Of a stretch of DNA of 64,000 nucleotides, positions 1-9,327 are shown one piece after another (the first letter of the stretch is position 1; the number at the start of each line of letters is the position of its first letter). Both the position numbers and the translations under genes were made by a program. Source of the stretch: Wenzhouxiangella sp. XN201. Its GTDB lineage: Bacteria > Pseudomonadota > Gammaproteobacteria > Xanthomonadales > Wenzhouxiangellaceae. The notes under the pieces are model-generated. The model saw nothing but the letters and a program-made list of their open reading frames with translations, was not told the DNA's origin and ran no database searches. The DNA is taken from NCBI RefSeq assembly GCF_011008905.1, contig NZ_JAAIVI010000020.1:429942-493941 (forward strand), written 5' to 3'.

Positions 1-10
1 CGTCTGAACA

Positions 11-46
11 AGCCAACCCGCTAACCAGCCAACCAGCTAACCAATC
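11..46. repeat. Family C repeat arm (8-nt units) at dciA 3' end
   Basis: Tandem 8-nt units of the type CCAACCAG/CTAACCAG. This is one arm of the palindrome family seen again near 20.96, 50.54, 51.37 and 54.93 kb. The partner arm, if present, lies left of the window. The arm reaches into the dciA gene, whose TAG stop (37-39, minus strand) is part of a repeat unit. Confidence 0.7.
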
Positions 47-348
47 TTCGGTACCACAATCACCCGCGTCGAGCTCAGCGGTTTGTCGAGCTGACGGTTC
101 GCCTCCCTGAGCATATCGTCGGCCAGGAGCCGCGCCCGGCTGGCCCAGGCGGGGCTGCTGGCGGCCAGCACCAGGGTCTTGTCCTCGATACAGGCCAGTC
201 GGACCTGGCCGCGTAGCCGGGCCGGCAGGGTCGATTGCAGGTGCGCATCGAGCCGCTCGAGCGCGCGCGCCGTGGCCAGCAGGCGGCCGAGACCGCCGTC
301 TCCCTCGGAGATCTGCTCGATATCGCGCTCGGCGCGGCGCTGTCTCAA
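37..348 (-). CDS. dciA: DUF721/DciA-family protein, putative helicase loader
   Basis: A 103-residue protein with the DUF721 look: a basic N-terminus, a helical segment (GLGRLLATARALERLDAHL) and a KH-like beta region ending VIVVPKIG. DciA proteins help load the replicative helicase DnaB in bacteria that lack DnaC. The gene is divergent from secA, as in Pseudomonas. The start is TTG at 348. A GGAG about 10 nt upstream supports it, and the frame upstream soon reaches a stop. The last codons and the TAG stop lie inside a tandem-repeat arm, so the C-terminus may have been trimmed or replaced. Family assignment is from sequence character and neighbourhood. Confidence 0.7.
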   Translation of the reverse strand: MRQRRAERDIEQISEGDGGLGRLLATARALERLDAHLQSTLPARLRGQVRLACIEDKTLVLAASSPAWASRARLLADDMLREANRQLDKPLSSTRVIVVPKIG

Positions 349-490
349 GGGGGTGTTGCTCCGATGCTTGTAAACACCTGTAGTTTAACCCCGCCAAACG
401 CTACAATGGCAGGCTGTGCTTGCACCGTTCCGGTGCTGACCCCAAGTAAAACATTTCCGAATTCGTTTCATTTCGACCAACGGACCCCAA

Positions 491-3211
491 ATGCTTAAAT
501 CCCTGATCACCAAGGTGGTGGGTAGCCGCAACGAACGGCTGGTCAAGGCCCTCTACAAGGACGTCGAGGCGATCAACGCGCTCGAGTCGGAGTTTCAAAA
601 CTTCAGCGACGCCGAACTCAAGGCGAAGACCGAGGAGTTTCGCGAGCGCCACACCAACGGCGAGACGCTCGACCAACTGCTCCCCGAAGCCTTCGCTGCC
701 GTGCGCGAGGCTTCGGTACGCACCCTGGGCATGCGTCACTTCGACGTTCAGCTCATCGGCGGCATGGTCCTCCATCAGGGCAAGATCGCCGAAATGAAGA
801 CCGGCGAGGGGAAGACCCTGGTCGCCACTCTGGCGGTGTATCTCAATGCCATCCCGGATAAGGGCGTGCACGTGGTGACGGTGAACGATTACCTGGCTCG
901 CCGCGATGCCGACTGGATGGGTCCGATCTATTCAGCGCTGGGGTTGAGCGTGGGTGTTTCGGTCCCCGGGATGAAGCCGGACGACAAGCGCGACGCCTAT
1001 CGGGCCGACGTTACCTACGGCACCAATAATGAGTTTGGTTTCGACTACCTGCGCGACAATATGGCCTTCTCGCTCGAGCAGCGCGTGCAGCGCGGCCGGC
1101 ATTTTGCCATCGTCGACGAAGTCGACTCGATCCTGATCGACGAGGCCCGCACACCCTTGATCATCTCCGGACCCACCGACGAGGGCCCGGACATCTATGT
1201 CCGAATGAACCGCATCGTCCCGCACCTCGAACCGCAGCAGGAAGAGGACGGGCCCGGCGATTTTTCGCTCGACGAGAAGACCAAGCAGGTATACCTGACG
1301 GAAGACGGCATGGCCAAGGTCGAAGGGCTGCTGGCCGAGGCCGGCATGATTGACTCCGGCGCCAGTCTGTACGATTCGGCCAACTTGAGCCTGATGCACA
1401 CGCTCAATGCAGCGCTCCGGGCGCACCACCTGTTCAACAAGGACGTCGACTACATCGTGCGCGACGGCGAAGTGGTTATCGTTGACGAATTCACCGGGCG
1501 CACGCTGTCCGGGCGGCGCTGGTCCGAGGGTCTGCACCAGGCCATCGAAGCCAAGGAGGGCGTGCCGATCCAGCGCGAGAACCAGACCCTGGCCTCGATC
1601 ACATTCCAGAACTATTTCCGGCTCTACGACAAGCTCTCCGGCATGACCGGCACGGCCGATACCGAGGCTTACGAGTTACAGTCGATCTACGGCCTGGAAG
1701 TGGTGGTCATTCCAACCCACAAGCCCATGGTCCGGGAAGACCAGGCCGACCTGGTCTTCCTCACCAAGCAGGAAAAGTTCGACGCCATTGTGGAAGACAT
1801 CAAGGAGCGGGTGGCCAAGGGGCAGCCGGTGCTGGTGGGTACGACCTCGATCGAGAACTCCGAGCTGATCTCGAAAGAACTCAAGAAGGCCGGGATCAAG
1901 CACGAGGTGCTCAACGCCAAGCAGCATGAGCGCGAGGCGCACATCATCGAACAGGCCGGTCAACCGGGAGCGGTCACCATCGCCACCAACATGGCTGGCC
2001 GCGGTACCGACATCGTGCTCGGCGGTAATCTGGACGCTGAACTGCGCGACCTGGGCGAGGACGCCAGCGCGGAAGAACGCAGCGCGGCCAAGGCGGACTG
2101 GCAGAAGCGCCACGACCAGGTGCTGGAAGCCGGCGGTCTGCACATCGTCGGTACCGAACGACACGAATCGCGCCGCATCGACAACCAGCTACGCGGACGT
2201 TCGGGCCGTCAGGGCGACCCCGGTTCGAGCCGCTTTTACCTGTCGCTGGAAGACAACCTGATGCGGATTTTTGCCTCCGAGCGGATGGGCAACATGATGC
2301 AGAAGCTCGGTATGCAGGAAGGCGAGGCGATCGAACATCCCTGGGTCAACCGGGCGATCGAGAACGCCCAGCGCAAGGTCGAGGCGCACAACTTCGATAT
2401 GCGCAAGCACTTGCTCGAATACGACGACGTGGCGAACGATCAGCGCCGCGTCATTTATTCCCAGCGCAACGAGCTGATGGAAGCCGACGATATCAAGGAC
2501 ACCATCGACGCGATTCGCGAGGAAGTCTTCGATCGACTGATCAGCCAGTTCATCCCGCCGGGTTCGGTCGACGAGATGTGGGATCCGGAAGGCCTGGAAA
2601 AGGCACTGGACGGCGAATTCGGCATCGAGGTGCCGGTGCGCCGATGGCTCGAGGAAGACGAGACGCTCGACGAGGCCGGGCTGCGTGAAAAGGTCATGCA
2701 GGCGGTCGAGTCGCACTACCAGGCCAAGGAAGGAATGACCGGCTCGTCGGTGATGCGCCAGTTCGAGAAGGCGCTGATGCTGTCGGTACTCGATCAGCAC
2801 TGGAAGGAACACCTGGCCAGCATGGATTTCCTGCGCCGTAGCGTGGGCTTGCGAAGCTTCGCGCAGAAAAAGCCGCAGCAGGAGTACAAGCGCGAAGGCT
2901 TCGAGATGTTCACCGAAATGCTCGATAACATGAAGCACGAGGTGATGAAGGGCCTGGCGCGGGTACGTGTTCGCGACGAGGAAGACGTCCAGGCCGTCGA
3001 CCAGCAGCGCCGGCGCGAGGCGCCCATGCAGTTCCAGCATGCCGAGGCGCAGTCGGCCACCGACGCTGGCCAGGCGGCTGCCGGGCAGGGCGCAGGGGCG
3101 GCTGAGAAGCCCGATACGTTCGTGCGAGAAGGCCGCAAGATCGGCCGCAATGAACCCTGCCCCTGTGGTTCGGGCAAGAAATACAAGCAGTGCCACGGTC
3201 AATTGGGTTAG
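491..3211 (+). CDS. secA: Preprotein translocase ATPase SecA
   Basis: A 906-residue full-length SecA, the motor that drives unfolded preproteins through SecYEG. Visible parts are the first nucleotide-binding fold with Walker A ([11 protein letters not shown], near residue 105) and DEAD-like Walker B ([12 protein letters not shown]), the preprotein cross-linking region, the second fold ([27 protein letters not shown]), and the scaffold and wing regions. The C-terminal zinc/SecB-binding tail ends in [14 protein letters not shown]. The ATG at 491 gives the usual N-terminus [16 protein letters not shown]. The next gene starts 10 nt after the stop, so the two are probably cotranscribed. Confidence 0.98.
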   Translation: MLKSLITKVVGSRNERLVKALYKDVEAINALESEFQNFSDAELKAKTEEFRERHTNGETLDQLLPEAFAAVREASVRTLGMRHFDVQLIGGMVLHQGKIAEMKTGEGKTLVATLAVYLNAIPDKGVHVVTVNDYLARRDADWMGPIYSALGLSVGVSVPGMKPDDKRDAYRADVTYGTNNEFGFDYLRDNMAFSLEQRVQRGRHFAIVDEVDSILIDEARTPLIISGPTDEGPDIYVRMNRIVPHLEPQQEEDGPGDFSLDEKTKQVYLTEDGMAKVEGLLAEAGMIDSGASLYDSANLSLMHTLNAALRAHHLFNKDVDYIVRDGEVVIVDEFTGRTLSGRRWSEGLHQAIEAKEGVPIQRENQTLASITFQNYFRLYDKLSGMTGTADTEAYELQSIYGLEVVVIPTHKPMVREDQADLVFLTKQEKFDAIVEDIKERVAKGQPVLVGTTSIENSELISKELKKAGIKHEVLNAKQHEREAHIIEQAGQPGAVTIATNMAGRGTDIVLGGNLDAELRDLGEDASAEERSAAKADWQKRHDQVLEAGGLHIVGTERHESRRIDNQLRGRSGRQGDPGSSRFYLSLEDNLMRIFASERMGNMMQKLGMQEGEAIEHPWVNRAIENAQRKVEAHNFDMRKHLLEYDDVANDQRRVIYSQRNELMEADDIKDTIDAIREEVFDRLISQFIPPGSVDEMWDPEGLEKALDGEFGIEVPVRRWLEEDETLDEAGLREKVMQAVESHYQAKEGMTGSSVMRQFEKALMLSVLDQHWKEHLASMDFLRRSVGLRSFAQKKPQQEYKREGFEMFTEMLDNMKHEVMKGLARVRVRDEEDVQAVDQQRRREAPMQFQHAEAQSATDAGQAAAGQGAGAAEKPDTFVREGRKIGRNEPCPCGSGKKYKQCHGQLG

Positions 3212-3221
3212 GGCGAAAGTC

Positions 3222-4196
3222 GTGACGCCCGCTCCGGCACGTTCGAGCGAGCGAGTTCAGGTTGTTGCCGGCGTGCTGCGCGATGCCGAGGGGCGGATCC
3301 TGTTGGCGCAGCGTCCGGCCGGCAAGCACCTGGCCGGGACCTGGGAGTTTCCGGGGGGCAAGCGCGAGCCCGGCGAATCGGCCCCGGCAGCGTTGGCGCG
3401 GGAGCTGGCCGAGGAGCTCGGCATTCGCGTGGAATCGGTTTCGCCCTGGCTGACCCTGACGCATGCCTATCCCGAGATCGTAGTTCGATTGCAGCTCTAC
3501 ACCGTCGATGGCTGGCATGGCCGGCCGCACGGCTGCGAGGGCCAGTCGCTCAAGTGGGTGACGAATACCGAGATGCACAGCTTGCCGATGCCGGCAGCCG
3601 ACCGGCCCATCGTGCGCGCTTTCACCATTGATGACCGCTACGCCATCACGCCCGATCCGCGCGAATCGGAGGGTCGCGAAAGCCTGCTGGACTGGGCCCG
3701 CGCCGCACTCGGGCGGGGCATTCGCCTGTTCCAGCTGCGTGCAAAGTCGCTCGACGAGACGGCGCTGGCCGGGCTCGGACGCGAGTTCGGACGCCTGATG
3801 GCCGAAGCCGATGCGCGCTGGCTGCTCAATGGACCTCCGGAACTGGCCGCAGAGGTGGGTGCCGACGGCGTCCACCTGGACGCTGCCCGATTGAATCGTC
3901 TGCCGGCGCGCCCGCTTTCCGGCGAATTTCTGGTCGCGGCCTCCTGTCATGACGAGGCCGCCCTTGCGCGGGCGGGCGAACTGGCACTGGATTTCGTGAC
4001 CGTCTCGCCGGTCCAGCCCACGGCCAGTCACCCCGGAGCCGACACGCTCGGCTGGGACGGCTTTGGGTGTCTGTGCCGATGCTCACCGCTGCCTGTCTTT
4101 GCCCTCGGTGGCGTGACACCCGCAGATCTGCCACTCGCCCGCGAGCATGGTGGATTTGGCGTGGCTGGTATTCGCGCCTTCGGCCTTCAGTCTTGA
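3222..4196 (+). CDS. Nudix hydrolase (MutT-like) with C-terminal ThiE-like domain
   Basis: About 324 residues in two domains. The N-terminal half is a Nudix hydrolase with a complete Nudix box (GGKREPGESAPAALARELAE, then ELGI), as in MutT, which removes 8-oxo-dGTP from the nucleotide pool. The C-terminal half, from about residue 140, resembles thiamine-phosphate synthase: FQLRAKSLDE, a GADGVHL segment and VFALGGVTPADLP. This Nudix-ThiE fusion is known in gammaproteobacteria; whether the ThiE part is active is not known. The start is the GTG at 3222, because the open frame upstream overlaps secA and carries no Nudix sequence. The stop overlaps the next gene's TTG start. Confidence 0.85.
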   Translation: MTPAPARSSERVQVVAGVLRDAEGRILLAQRPAGKHLAGTWEFPGGKREPGESAPAALARELAEELGIRVESVSPWLTLTHAYPEIVVRLQLYTVDGWHGRPHGCEGQSLKWVTNTEMHSLPMPAADRPIVRAFTIDDRYAITPDPRESEGRESLLDWARAALGRGIRLFQLRAKSLDETALAGLGREFGRLMAEADARWLLNGPPELAAEVGADGVHLDAARLNRLPARPLSGEFLVAASCHDEAALARAGELALDFVTVSPVQPTASHPGADTLGWDGFGCLCRCSPLPVFALGGVTPADLPLAREHGGFGVAGIRAFGLQS

Positions 4197-4909
4197 CCAT
4201 CGAGATCGTACAGCTGCCCATTCGACCGCGGTCCATGCCCGCGCCCGGCGAGGTGGACGTGTGGCTGGCACGGCTGACCGAGATGCCGCTGGACGCCGGA
4301 CCGCCGGGCCGGAGCCGCCGCGAGCAGGTCCTGCGCCAACGCGTTCAACAACAGTTCTTCCTGCGCCTGCTGCTGGCTGCCTACCTGGGCTGTCCGGGCA
4401 AGTCGATCGAACTCGTCCGCAGTGAGCGCGGTAAGCCCATGCTGGCCGGTGAACACGCCAACAGTCCGCTGTGCTTCAATGTCTCGCACTCGGGCGACTG
4501 GCTGGCGGTGGCCGTGGCCGAACGCAATGCAGTCGGCATTGACATCGAAACCCAGCGCCGCCTGCCGCGTGCGCCGCTGCTGGCCCGACGATTTCTCTCG
4601 AGCGCGGAGGCCGACTGGATTGTCGGGCTGGACGAGCCGTTCAGGTCACGCCAGTTCCTGAAGCAGTGGACCGCACGCGAGTCCCTGGTGAAGGCCCGCG
4701 GTTGCGGCCTGGCCGGTTGTCTGGGTGATATGGTTCTGGACTGGCAACCGCCGGCGATTCGTCATCTGCCCGCGGATTGGGACGGCTCGGAAGATATGGC
4801 TTTGACCGGTTTGTCGCTGCCCGACGACCTGATCGGGCACCTGGCGGCCGGGCAGCAACCGGTCACGCCGCGGGTTCGTCGCATCAGCCCCGACTGCCGG
4901 AACGATTAA
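4193..4909 (+). CDS. 4'-phosphopantetheinyl transferase, Sfp-type
   Basis: A protein of about 238 residues that transfers phosphopantetheine from CoA to a carrier-protein serine. The two signature motifs are present: NAVGIDIE (magnesium-binding Asp/Glu) and FLKQWTARESLVKARG, which carries the family's W-x-x-x-E...K pattern. FNVSHSGDW precedes them, as in Sfp/EntD enzymes. The likely start is TTG at 4193, overlapping the previous TGA; ATG at 4235 is an alternative. Partner carrier proteins are not in the window, so the substrate (fatty-acid ACP or a secondary-metabolite synthase) is unknown. Confidence 0.85.
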   Translation: MTIEIVQLPIRPRSMPAPGEVDVWLARLTEMPLDAGPPGRSRREQVLRQRVQQQFFLRLLLAAYLGCPGKSIELVRSERGKPMLAGEHANSPLCFNVSHSGDWLAVAVAERNAVGIDIETQRRLPRAPLLARRFLSSAEADWIVGLDEPFRSRQFLKQWTARESLVKARGCGLAGCLGDMVLDWQPPAIRHLPADWDGSEDMALTGLSLPDDLIGHLAAGQQPVTPRVRRISPDCRND

Positions 4910-4924
4910 TTCAAGGAGTCGAAC

Positions 4925-5659
4925 ATGTTTCTTCAGCAAGCAACCTGGCCGGAAGTCGCGGCCTATCTCGAACGATCGACCGGCATCGTGATTCCCATTG
5001 GATCGACCGAACAGCACGGGCCCACCGGATTGATCGGTACCGACGCCATCTGCCCCGAGACGATCGCCACCGGCATGGCCGAGTCCGGCTTGCTGGTTGC
5101 GCCGACGCTGAGTATCGGCATGGCCCAGCACCATCTCGGCTTTCCCGGTTCGATCACCTTGCGGCCTTCGACGCTTCTGGCGGTAGTGCGCGACGTGATC
5201 ACATCGCTGGCCGGACAGGGTTTCACCCATTTCTACTTTCTCAACGGCCACGGCGGCAATATCGCCACGGTCAACGCGGCTTTTGCCGAAGTCTGGGCGG
5301 AAGCCAGCCTGTCAGGGCAGGAATCGGGACTGGCGATGAAACTCGGCAACTGGTTTGCAGGGCCGCGCGTGACGGCGCTGTCGCGCGAGCTCTACGGCGA
5401 GGCCGACGGCAGCCACGCCACCGCCTCCGAAATCTCCCTCACCTGGTATGCCCACCCCGAGGCCGAGCGGCGTGACGGGCTCGACCCGGTGCGTGCGCCG
5501 AACGGACCGATCCGCGACGCGATCGACTACAGAAAGCATTTCCCGGATGGCCGCATCGGCTCGGAACCGCATCTCGCCACACCCGAACACGGTAAGCGCT
5601 TCTACGATGCCGGCCTGGCCGATGCTCTGGATGACTATCGGGCGTTTGCGGGATCCTGA
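4925..5659 (+). CDS. Creatininase-family amidohydrolase
   Basis: A 244-residue protein of the creatininase superfamily, metal-dependent amidohydrolases. Characteristic stretches are the N-terminal IPIGSTEQHGPTGLIGTDA, the metal-binding LNGHGGN, and a glutamate in ASEISLTWYAHPE. The family includes creatinine amidohydrolase, MftE-like maturation proteins and enzymes acting on formamides. Nothing here decides the substrate. The ATG at 4925 follows a clear AAGGAGT ribosome-binding site. The gene follows the phosphopantetheinyl transferase by 15 nt and probably ends the secA transcript. Confidence 0.85.
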   Translation: MFLQQATWPEVAAYLERSTGIVIPIGSTEQHGPTGLIGTDAICPETIATGMAESGLLVAPTLSIGMAQHHLGFPGSITLRPSTLLAVVRDVITSLAGQGFTHFYFLNGHGGNIATVNAAFAEVWAEASLSGQESGLAMKLGNWFAGPRVTALSRELYGEADGSHATASEISLTWYAHPEAERRDGLDPVRAPNGPIRDAIDYRKHFPDGRIGSEPHLATPEHGKRFYDAGLADALDDYRAFAGS

Positions 5660-5674
5660 TCAGGGCGTTTTATG

Positions 5675-5814
5675 GAACCGCAGATTACGCAGATTTACGC
5701 AGATGAATGAACGATCCTCGGATTGCACAGAGAGACACAGTTTGAAGTTGATTGCTATCGCCGACCGGTGATCGGGTTGACCTTAATTTCAAATCTGCGT
5801 CAATCTGCGGTTGC
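5675..5814. repeat. Family B palindrome, 10-nt units (copy B1)
   Basis: Left arm units CGCAGATTA, CGCAGATTTA, CGCAGATGAA begin near 5679; the right arm near 5788-5812 is their reverse complement (AAATCTGCGT, CAATCTGCGG, TT). The unique loop is about 80 nt. The element fills the gap between the convergent creatininase and ubiB genes. The right arm lacks a clear T-tract, so it is not a standard Rho-independent terminator. Confidence 0.85.
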
Positions 5815-5826
5815 ATTAACTCCCTT

Positions 5827-7470
5827 TCAGCGCCAAGTGCGCCAGCCCAGGATTATTCCTGCCAGCACGGCGATGCCGGCCGGCAGGGAATGGCCCTGCC
5901 ACAAGGGGGCGACCTGGTAGCCGGCCAGCACGGCGCCGGCAATGATCAGGCCGGTGGCGAAGACGGCGCCGGGCAGGCGGCGGTTGTGGCGACCCAGCTC
6001 AGCGGCCAGCTTTTCGAGATCGTCGGAATCAATGCGGGTTCGCAGTCGGCCCGAGCCGGCCATCTTGAGGTAGTCATGCACCAGCCCCGGCAGTTCGGGT
6101 GACCGGGCCAGCCAGCCCGGCAGCTGGCGTGCCAGGCGGCGGGCCGTGCGCGGCAGGCCGTAGCGCTCGGCGAAAATCGCTTCCAGCTCCGGTTTGGCGA
6201 CTTCCCAGATGTTGAGCCGGGGGTAGAGTTCACGGCCCATGCCTTCGATGTTGAGCAGGGTCTTCTGCAGCATGATCAGCTGCGGCTGCAGGGTGAGCTT
6301 GAACTGTCGTGCCACGGAAAACAGCGCGATCACCATTTCGGCGAAGGAGACTTCCTCCAGCGGCCGGGTGAAGTTCGGTTCGCCCACGGTCCGTATCGCG
6401 GCTGTCAGTTCGTCGATGCGTGTATCCGCCGGAACCCAGCCGGCCTCGACATGCAGTTCGGCGACGCGCCGGTAGTCGCGATTGAAGATGGCCAGGAAGT
6501 TTTCGCCGATGTAGTAGAGGTCCTCGGGCGTGAGGCTTTCGACGATGCCGAAATCCAGCGCGATCCAGGTCGGATCTTCCGGATTGGACGTGTCGATCAG
6601 CAGATTGCCCGGATGCATGTCGGCGTGGAACAGGTTGTCACGAAACACCTGGCCGTAGAACACGCGAATGCCGCGTCGAGCCAGTCGTTCGAGGTTGACG
6701 CCGCGGCGCTTGAGTTCGTCGATATCCTTGACCGGCACGCCTTCGACGCGCTCCATTACCAGCACGCGCGCGGCCGTCAGCTGCCAGTGGATCTGCGGTA
6801 TATAAAGGTCGCTGGAGCCCTCGAAGTTGCGCCTGAGCAGCGAGGCATTGGCCGCCTCGGCCTTCATGTCCAGTTCGCGCAAGATGACACGCCGGAACTC
6901 TTCGACGAGATCATCGGGCCGGATTCGATCGCCCTCCGGGTGATAACGGCGGGCAAGCCGTGCCAGCGCGCGCAGCAGTTCGAGATCGCGGTTGATCTGT
7001 CGCTCGATGCCCGGCCGGACCACCTTGACGACCACCTGTTCGCCGGACTTGAGCTGTGCACCGTGCACCTGGGCGATCGAGGCCGAGGCCAGGGGGACAT
7101 CCTCGAACGCTTCGAACAGCGCATCGATCGATTCGCCCAGCTGATGCTCGATGATGGCCCGGGCCTGCTCGGCCGGGAAGGGCGGGACGTCGTCCTGCAG
7201 GCCGGCCAGTTCCTCGGCCATGTCCTCGGGCAGCAGGTCGCGGCGGGTCGACAGGATCTGGCCGAACTTGACGTAGATCGGCCCGAGTTCTTGCAGCGCC
7301 AGGCGTAATCGCCTTCCTCGCGGCAGCTCGCGCACCCGGCGACGGCCCCAGGGCAGCAGGCGCACAAAGCGGGCGAACTTCAGCGGCGGCAGCGCCACAA
7401 GCAGTTCGTCCAGGCGGTAGCGTGCCAGGGTTAGCGCGATACTTGTCAACCGAATGCCGCGCGCGATCAT
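5827..7470 (-). CDS. ubiB: UbiB, ABC1/ADCK-like atypical kinase/ATPase of ubiquinone biosynthesis
   Basis: 547 residues, matching the usual UbiB length. It carries the KxGQ motif (YVKFGQILSTRRDLLP), the alanine-rich nucleotide loop (LASASIAQVHGA), a catalytic-loop region (LFHADMHPGNLLI) and a metal-binding ALDFGI. Two C-terminal membrane segments anchor it to the inner membrane (near 500-520 and 525-545). UbiB supports coenzyme Q synthesis, probably by ATP-driven handling of lipid intermediates. The ATG start overlaps the ubiJ stop by 4 nt, so translation is coupled in the ubiE-ubiJ-ubiB operon. Confidence 0.96.
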   Translation of the reverse strand: MIARGIRLTSIALTLARYRLDELLVALPPLKFARFVRLLPWGRRRVRELPRGRRLRLALQELGPIYVKFGQILSTRRDLLPEDMAEELAGLQDDVPPFPAEQARAIIEHQLGESIDALFEAFEDVPLASASIAQVHGAQLKSGEQVVVKVVRPGIERQINRDLELLRALARLARRYHPEGDRIRPDDLVEEFRRVILRELDMKAEAANASLLRRNFEGSSDLYIPQIHWQLTAARVLVMERVEGVPVKDIDELKRRGVNLERLARRGIRVFYGQVFRDNLFHADMHPGNLLIDTSNPEDPTWIALDFGIVESLTPEDLYYIGENFLAIFNRDYRRVAELHVEAGWVPADTRIDELTAAIRTVGEPNFTRPLEEVSFAEMVIALFSVARQFKLTLQPQLIMLQKTLLNIEGMGRELYPRLNIWEVAKPELEAIFAERYGLPRTARRLARQLPGWLARSPELPGLVHDYLKMAGSGRLRTRIDSDDLEKLAAELGRHNRRLPGAVFATGLIIAGAVLAGYQVAPLWQGHSLPAGIAVLAGIILGWRTWR

Positions 7471-8078
7471 GCCGGTCTTCCGCGCTGAATGCGTTTCTCC
7501 AGGCGGTCGACGGCTTCGCGTAGCTCGTCGACGTCGTGCACGAAGTCTTCGACTGCCTCGCGCGTGACCAGCAGGCCGGATTCCTCGCGCAGGAAGCGGG
7601 CGGTCTGATCTGCGGCCGTATTCGATACGTGTCGGGCGCCAGCGCGTGCCTCGCCGAGCAGACGCCAGAGCTGGTGGCCGACAACCGGGCCGAACTGCTC
7701 GACGAACATCGCCTCCCAGTCGGGGTCGAGCCGCTTGAGCAGCTTTTCGAAGTGCTGGGCGGTACCGGCATCCCCCTCGATTCGAACGCCGCTGCCGGGC
7801 GCGCGCCAGTCGGGCACGGCCATGGCGAGCAGGGCGATCGGCGTGCCGCTGATGGTGGCATCCGGGGGTGAGTCGTCCTCGGCGCTCACCCCCAGCGCAT
7901 CTTCACGCCCCTGGAAATACAGGTCGATGGCGAGGCCCTTGAGTTCCAGCCGGACCAGCTTGCCGGTGAGCGGAACAAGGTGCTGACTCGCCCGGTCGTC
8001 GAGCGCAACGGCCCGCGCGATGGCCTGCTCGACGCCGACGGCGAGCATACCCGGCAGCGGTGTCAGGTAACGCGTCAA
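7467..8078 (-). CDS. ubiJ: UbiJ, SCP2-domain accessory factor of ubiquinone biosynthesis
   Basis: A 203-residue protein with an N-terminal SCP2 (sterol-carrier) fold and a C-terminal helical, partly coiled-coil tail (DFVHDVDELREAVDRLEKRI). UbiJ binds isoprenoid quinone intermediates and organises the soluble Ubi complex. Assignment rests on the SCP2-like sequence and the exact position between ubiE and ubiB, as in Escherichia coli (yigP). Both ends overlap their neighbours by 4 nt. Confidence 0.93.
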   Translation of the reverse strand: MTRYLTPLPGMLAVGVEQAIARAVALDDRASQHLVPLTGKLVRLELKGLAIDLYFQGREDALGVSAEDDSPPDATISGTPIALLAMAVPDWRAPGSGVRIEGDAGTAQHFEKLLKRLDPDWEAMFVEQFGPVVGHQLWRLLGEARAGARHVSNTAADQTARFLREESGLLVTREAVEDFVHDVDELREAVDRLEKRIQRGRPA

Positions 8079-8809
8079 ACCTTGGCCCCCCGGTGGATGG
8101 CACAGATGCCGCCGGAAAGATTGGACCAGCTCACCCGCTCGAAACCGGCCTCGCGCATCTGCTCGGCCAGCGCGGGCTGGTCGGGGAAGCGTCGGATCGA
8201 CTCGGCCAGGTACTGGTAGCTTTCGCCGTCACCGGCAATGCCTTGGCCCAGCCTCGGCAGTACCTGGAAGGACCAGGTGTCGTAGACCTTTGCCAGCGCC
8301 GGCAGCCCGACCTTCGAAAACTCCAGGATGTGCACCCGGCCGCCGGGCTTGAGAACACGGTACATCTCGGCCAGGGCCTTGTCACGCCAGGTTACGTTGC
8401 GCAGGCCGAAGGCAATGGTGAGATGATCAAAGTGGTTGGAGGCGAAGGGCAGGGCTTCGGCATTGACCTGCAGCCATTCCAGCCCCTGGACGAGCCCGAC
8501 GGCGTCCATGCGCGAGCGGCCGGTGGCGAGCATCTCGCGGTTGATGTCGGCCACTACGACCTCGGCACCGCGCTCGCGCGCCAGGCGGGCGATATCGCCG
8601 GTTCCGCCGGCCAGGTCAAGCAAGTTCTGACCCGTGCGGATGCCACAGGTCGCCACAAAGTGCCGCTTCCAGAGCCGGTGAACACCCAGGCTCATCAGGT
8701 CGTTCATCAGGTCGTAGCGTTTTGCCACCGAGGAGAAGACGCGGCCGACCAGTTGCGTCTTTTCCTCGGGCGATACTTCGCGGTAGCCGAAATCGGTCAT
8801 GACGGGCAA
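8075..8809 (-). CDS. ubiE: UbiE, demethylmenaquinol/2-polyprenyl-benzoquinol C-methyltransferase
   Basis: A 244-residue class I methyltransferase. Motif I is LLDLAGGTGDIARLA, and the family-typical FGLRNVTWRDKALAEMYRVLKPGG and FSKVGLPALAKVYDTWSF are present. UbiE uses S-adenosylmethionine for the C-methylation step of ubiquinone and menaquinone synthesis. It is the first gene of the minus-strand ubiE-ubiJ-ubiB operon. The 170-nt gap upstream holds a palindrome (B2), so any promoter must lie in or beside that repeat. Confidence 0.97.
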   Translation of the reverse strand: MPVMTDFGYREVSPEEKTQLVGRVFSSVAKRYDLMNDLMSLGVHRLWKRHFVATCGIRTGQNLLDLAGGTGDIARLARERGAEVVVADINREMLATGRSRMDAVGLVQGLEWLQVNAEALPFASNHFDHLTIAFGLRNVTWRDKALAEMYRVLKPGGRVHILEFSKVGLPALAKVYDTWSFQVLPRLGQGIAGDGESYQYLAESIRRFPDQPALAEQMREAGFERVSWSNLSGGICAIHRGAKV

Positions 8810-8825
8810 TGGTCTCGATTGGATT

Positions 8826-8978
8826 GGGAACCGCAGATGAACGCGGATGAACGCAGACTAGAATTTGTCAGCAACGTGATAAATGAAGGAGTGAAGAGGA
8901 GCCGACAGGGGTCACCACCCAACCGTGCATGGATCTTTCCAAAAAATCTGCGTTTATCTGCGTTCATCTGCGGTTCGA
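8826..8978. repeat. Family B palindrome, 10-nt units (copy B2)
   Basis: The left arm has CGCAGATGAA, CGCGGATGAA, CGCAGACTAG from 8832. The right arm, 8946-8975, is complementary (CTGCGTTTAT, CTGCGTTCAT, CTGCGGTTC). The loop of about 85 nt is unrelated to the loops of other copies. It fills the gap between two minus-strand genes, DUF971 and ubiE, and ends within a few bases of the DUF971 stop. Confidence 0.88.
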
Positions 8979-8979
8979 T

Positions 8980-9327
8980 TCAAAGCTCTTCCCGGCCCAG
9001 GCGTTCAGCGTAGCGGGCCAGGTTGGCGTCCATGTTCCTGCCCAGATCATAAAGGAAAGACCATGAATAGATGCCGGAATCGTGGCCGTCGTCGAAGATG
9101 AGCTGGACGGCGTAGCTGCCGACCGGAGCAATGGCCTTGATGCCGACTTCCTCCTTGCCGGTCAGCAGTTTCGGCTCCGACAGGCCGTGGCCGCGCACCT
9201 CGGCCGAGGGCGAATGCGTGCGCAGGTAGTACGCCGGCAACTCGAAATGAACGCCGTCCTCGAACTCGACCACCAGCACCCGCCGACCACGTTCGTAGCG
9301 AAGCTCGGTCGGCTCGGGCGTGTTCAC
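8980..9327 (-). CDS. DUF971 (gamma-butyrobetaine hydroxylase-like N-terminal domain) protein
   Basis: About 115 residues comprising a single DUF971 domain (LRYERGRRVLVVEFEDG, YYLRTHSPSAEVRGHG, GSYAVQLIFDDGHDSGIYSW, YLYDLG-like end). The same domain forms the N-terminus of gamma-butyrobetaine hydroxylase and is found in iron-sulfur-related proteins. The stand-alone form is common near ubiE in gammaproteobacteria and its function is uncertain. The start is taken as GTG at 9327, which overlaps the upstream stop in a GTGA; the longer frame only reads back into the transporter gene. Confidence 0.88.
   Translation of the reverse strand: MNTPEPTELRYERGRRVLVVEFEDGVHFELPAYYLRTHSPSAEVRGHGLSEPKLLTGKEEVGIKAIAPVGSYAVQLIFDDGHDSGIYSWSFLYDLGRNMDANLARYAERLGREEL

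Noticed and set aside
2189..3202. 337-codon open frame on the minus strand
   Set aside because: Opposite the secA C-terminus; shadow frame.
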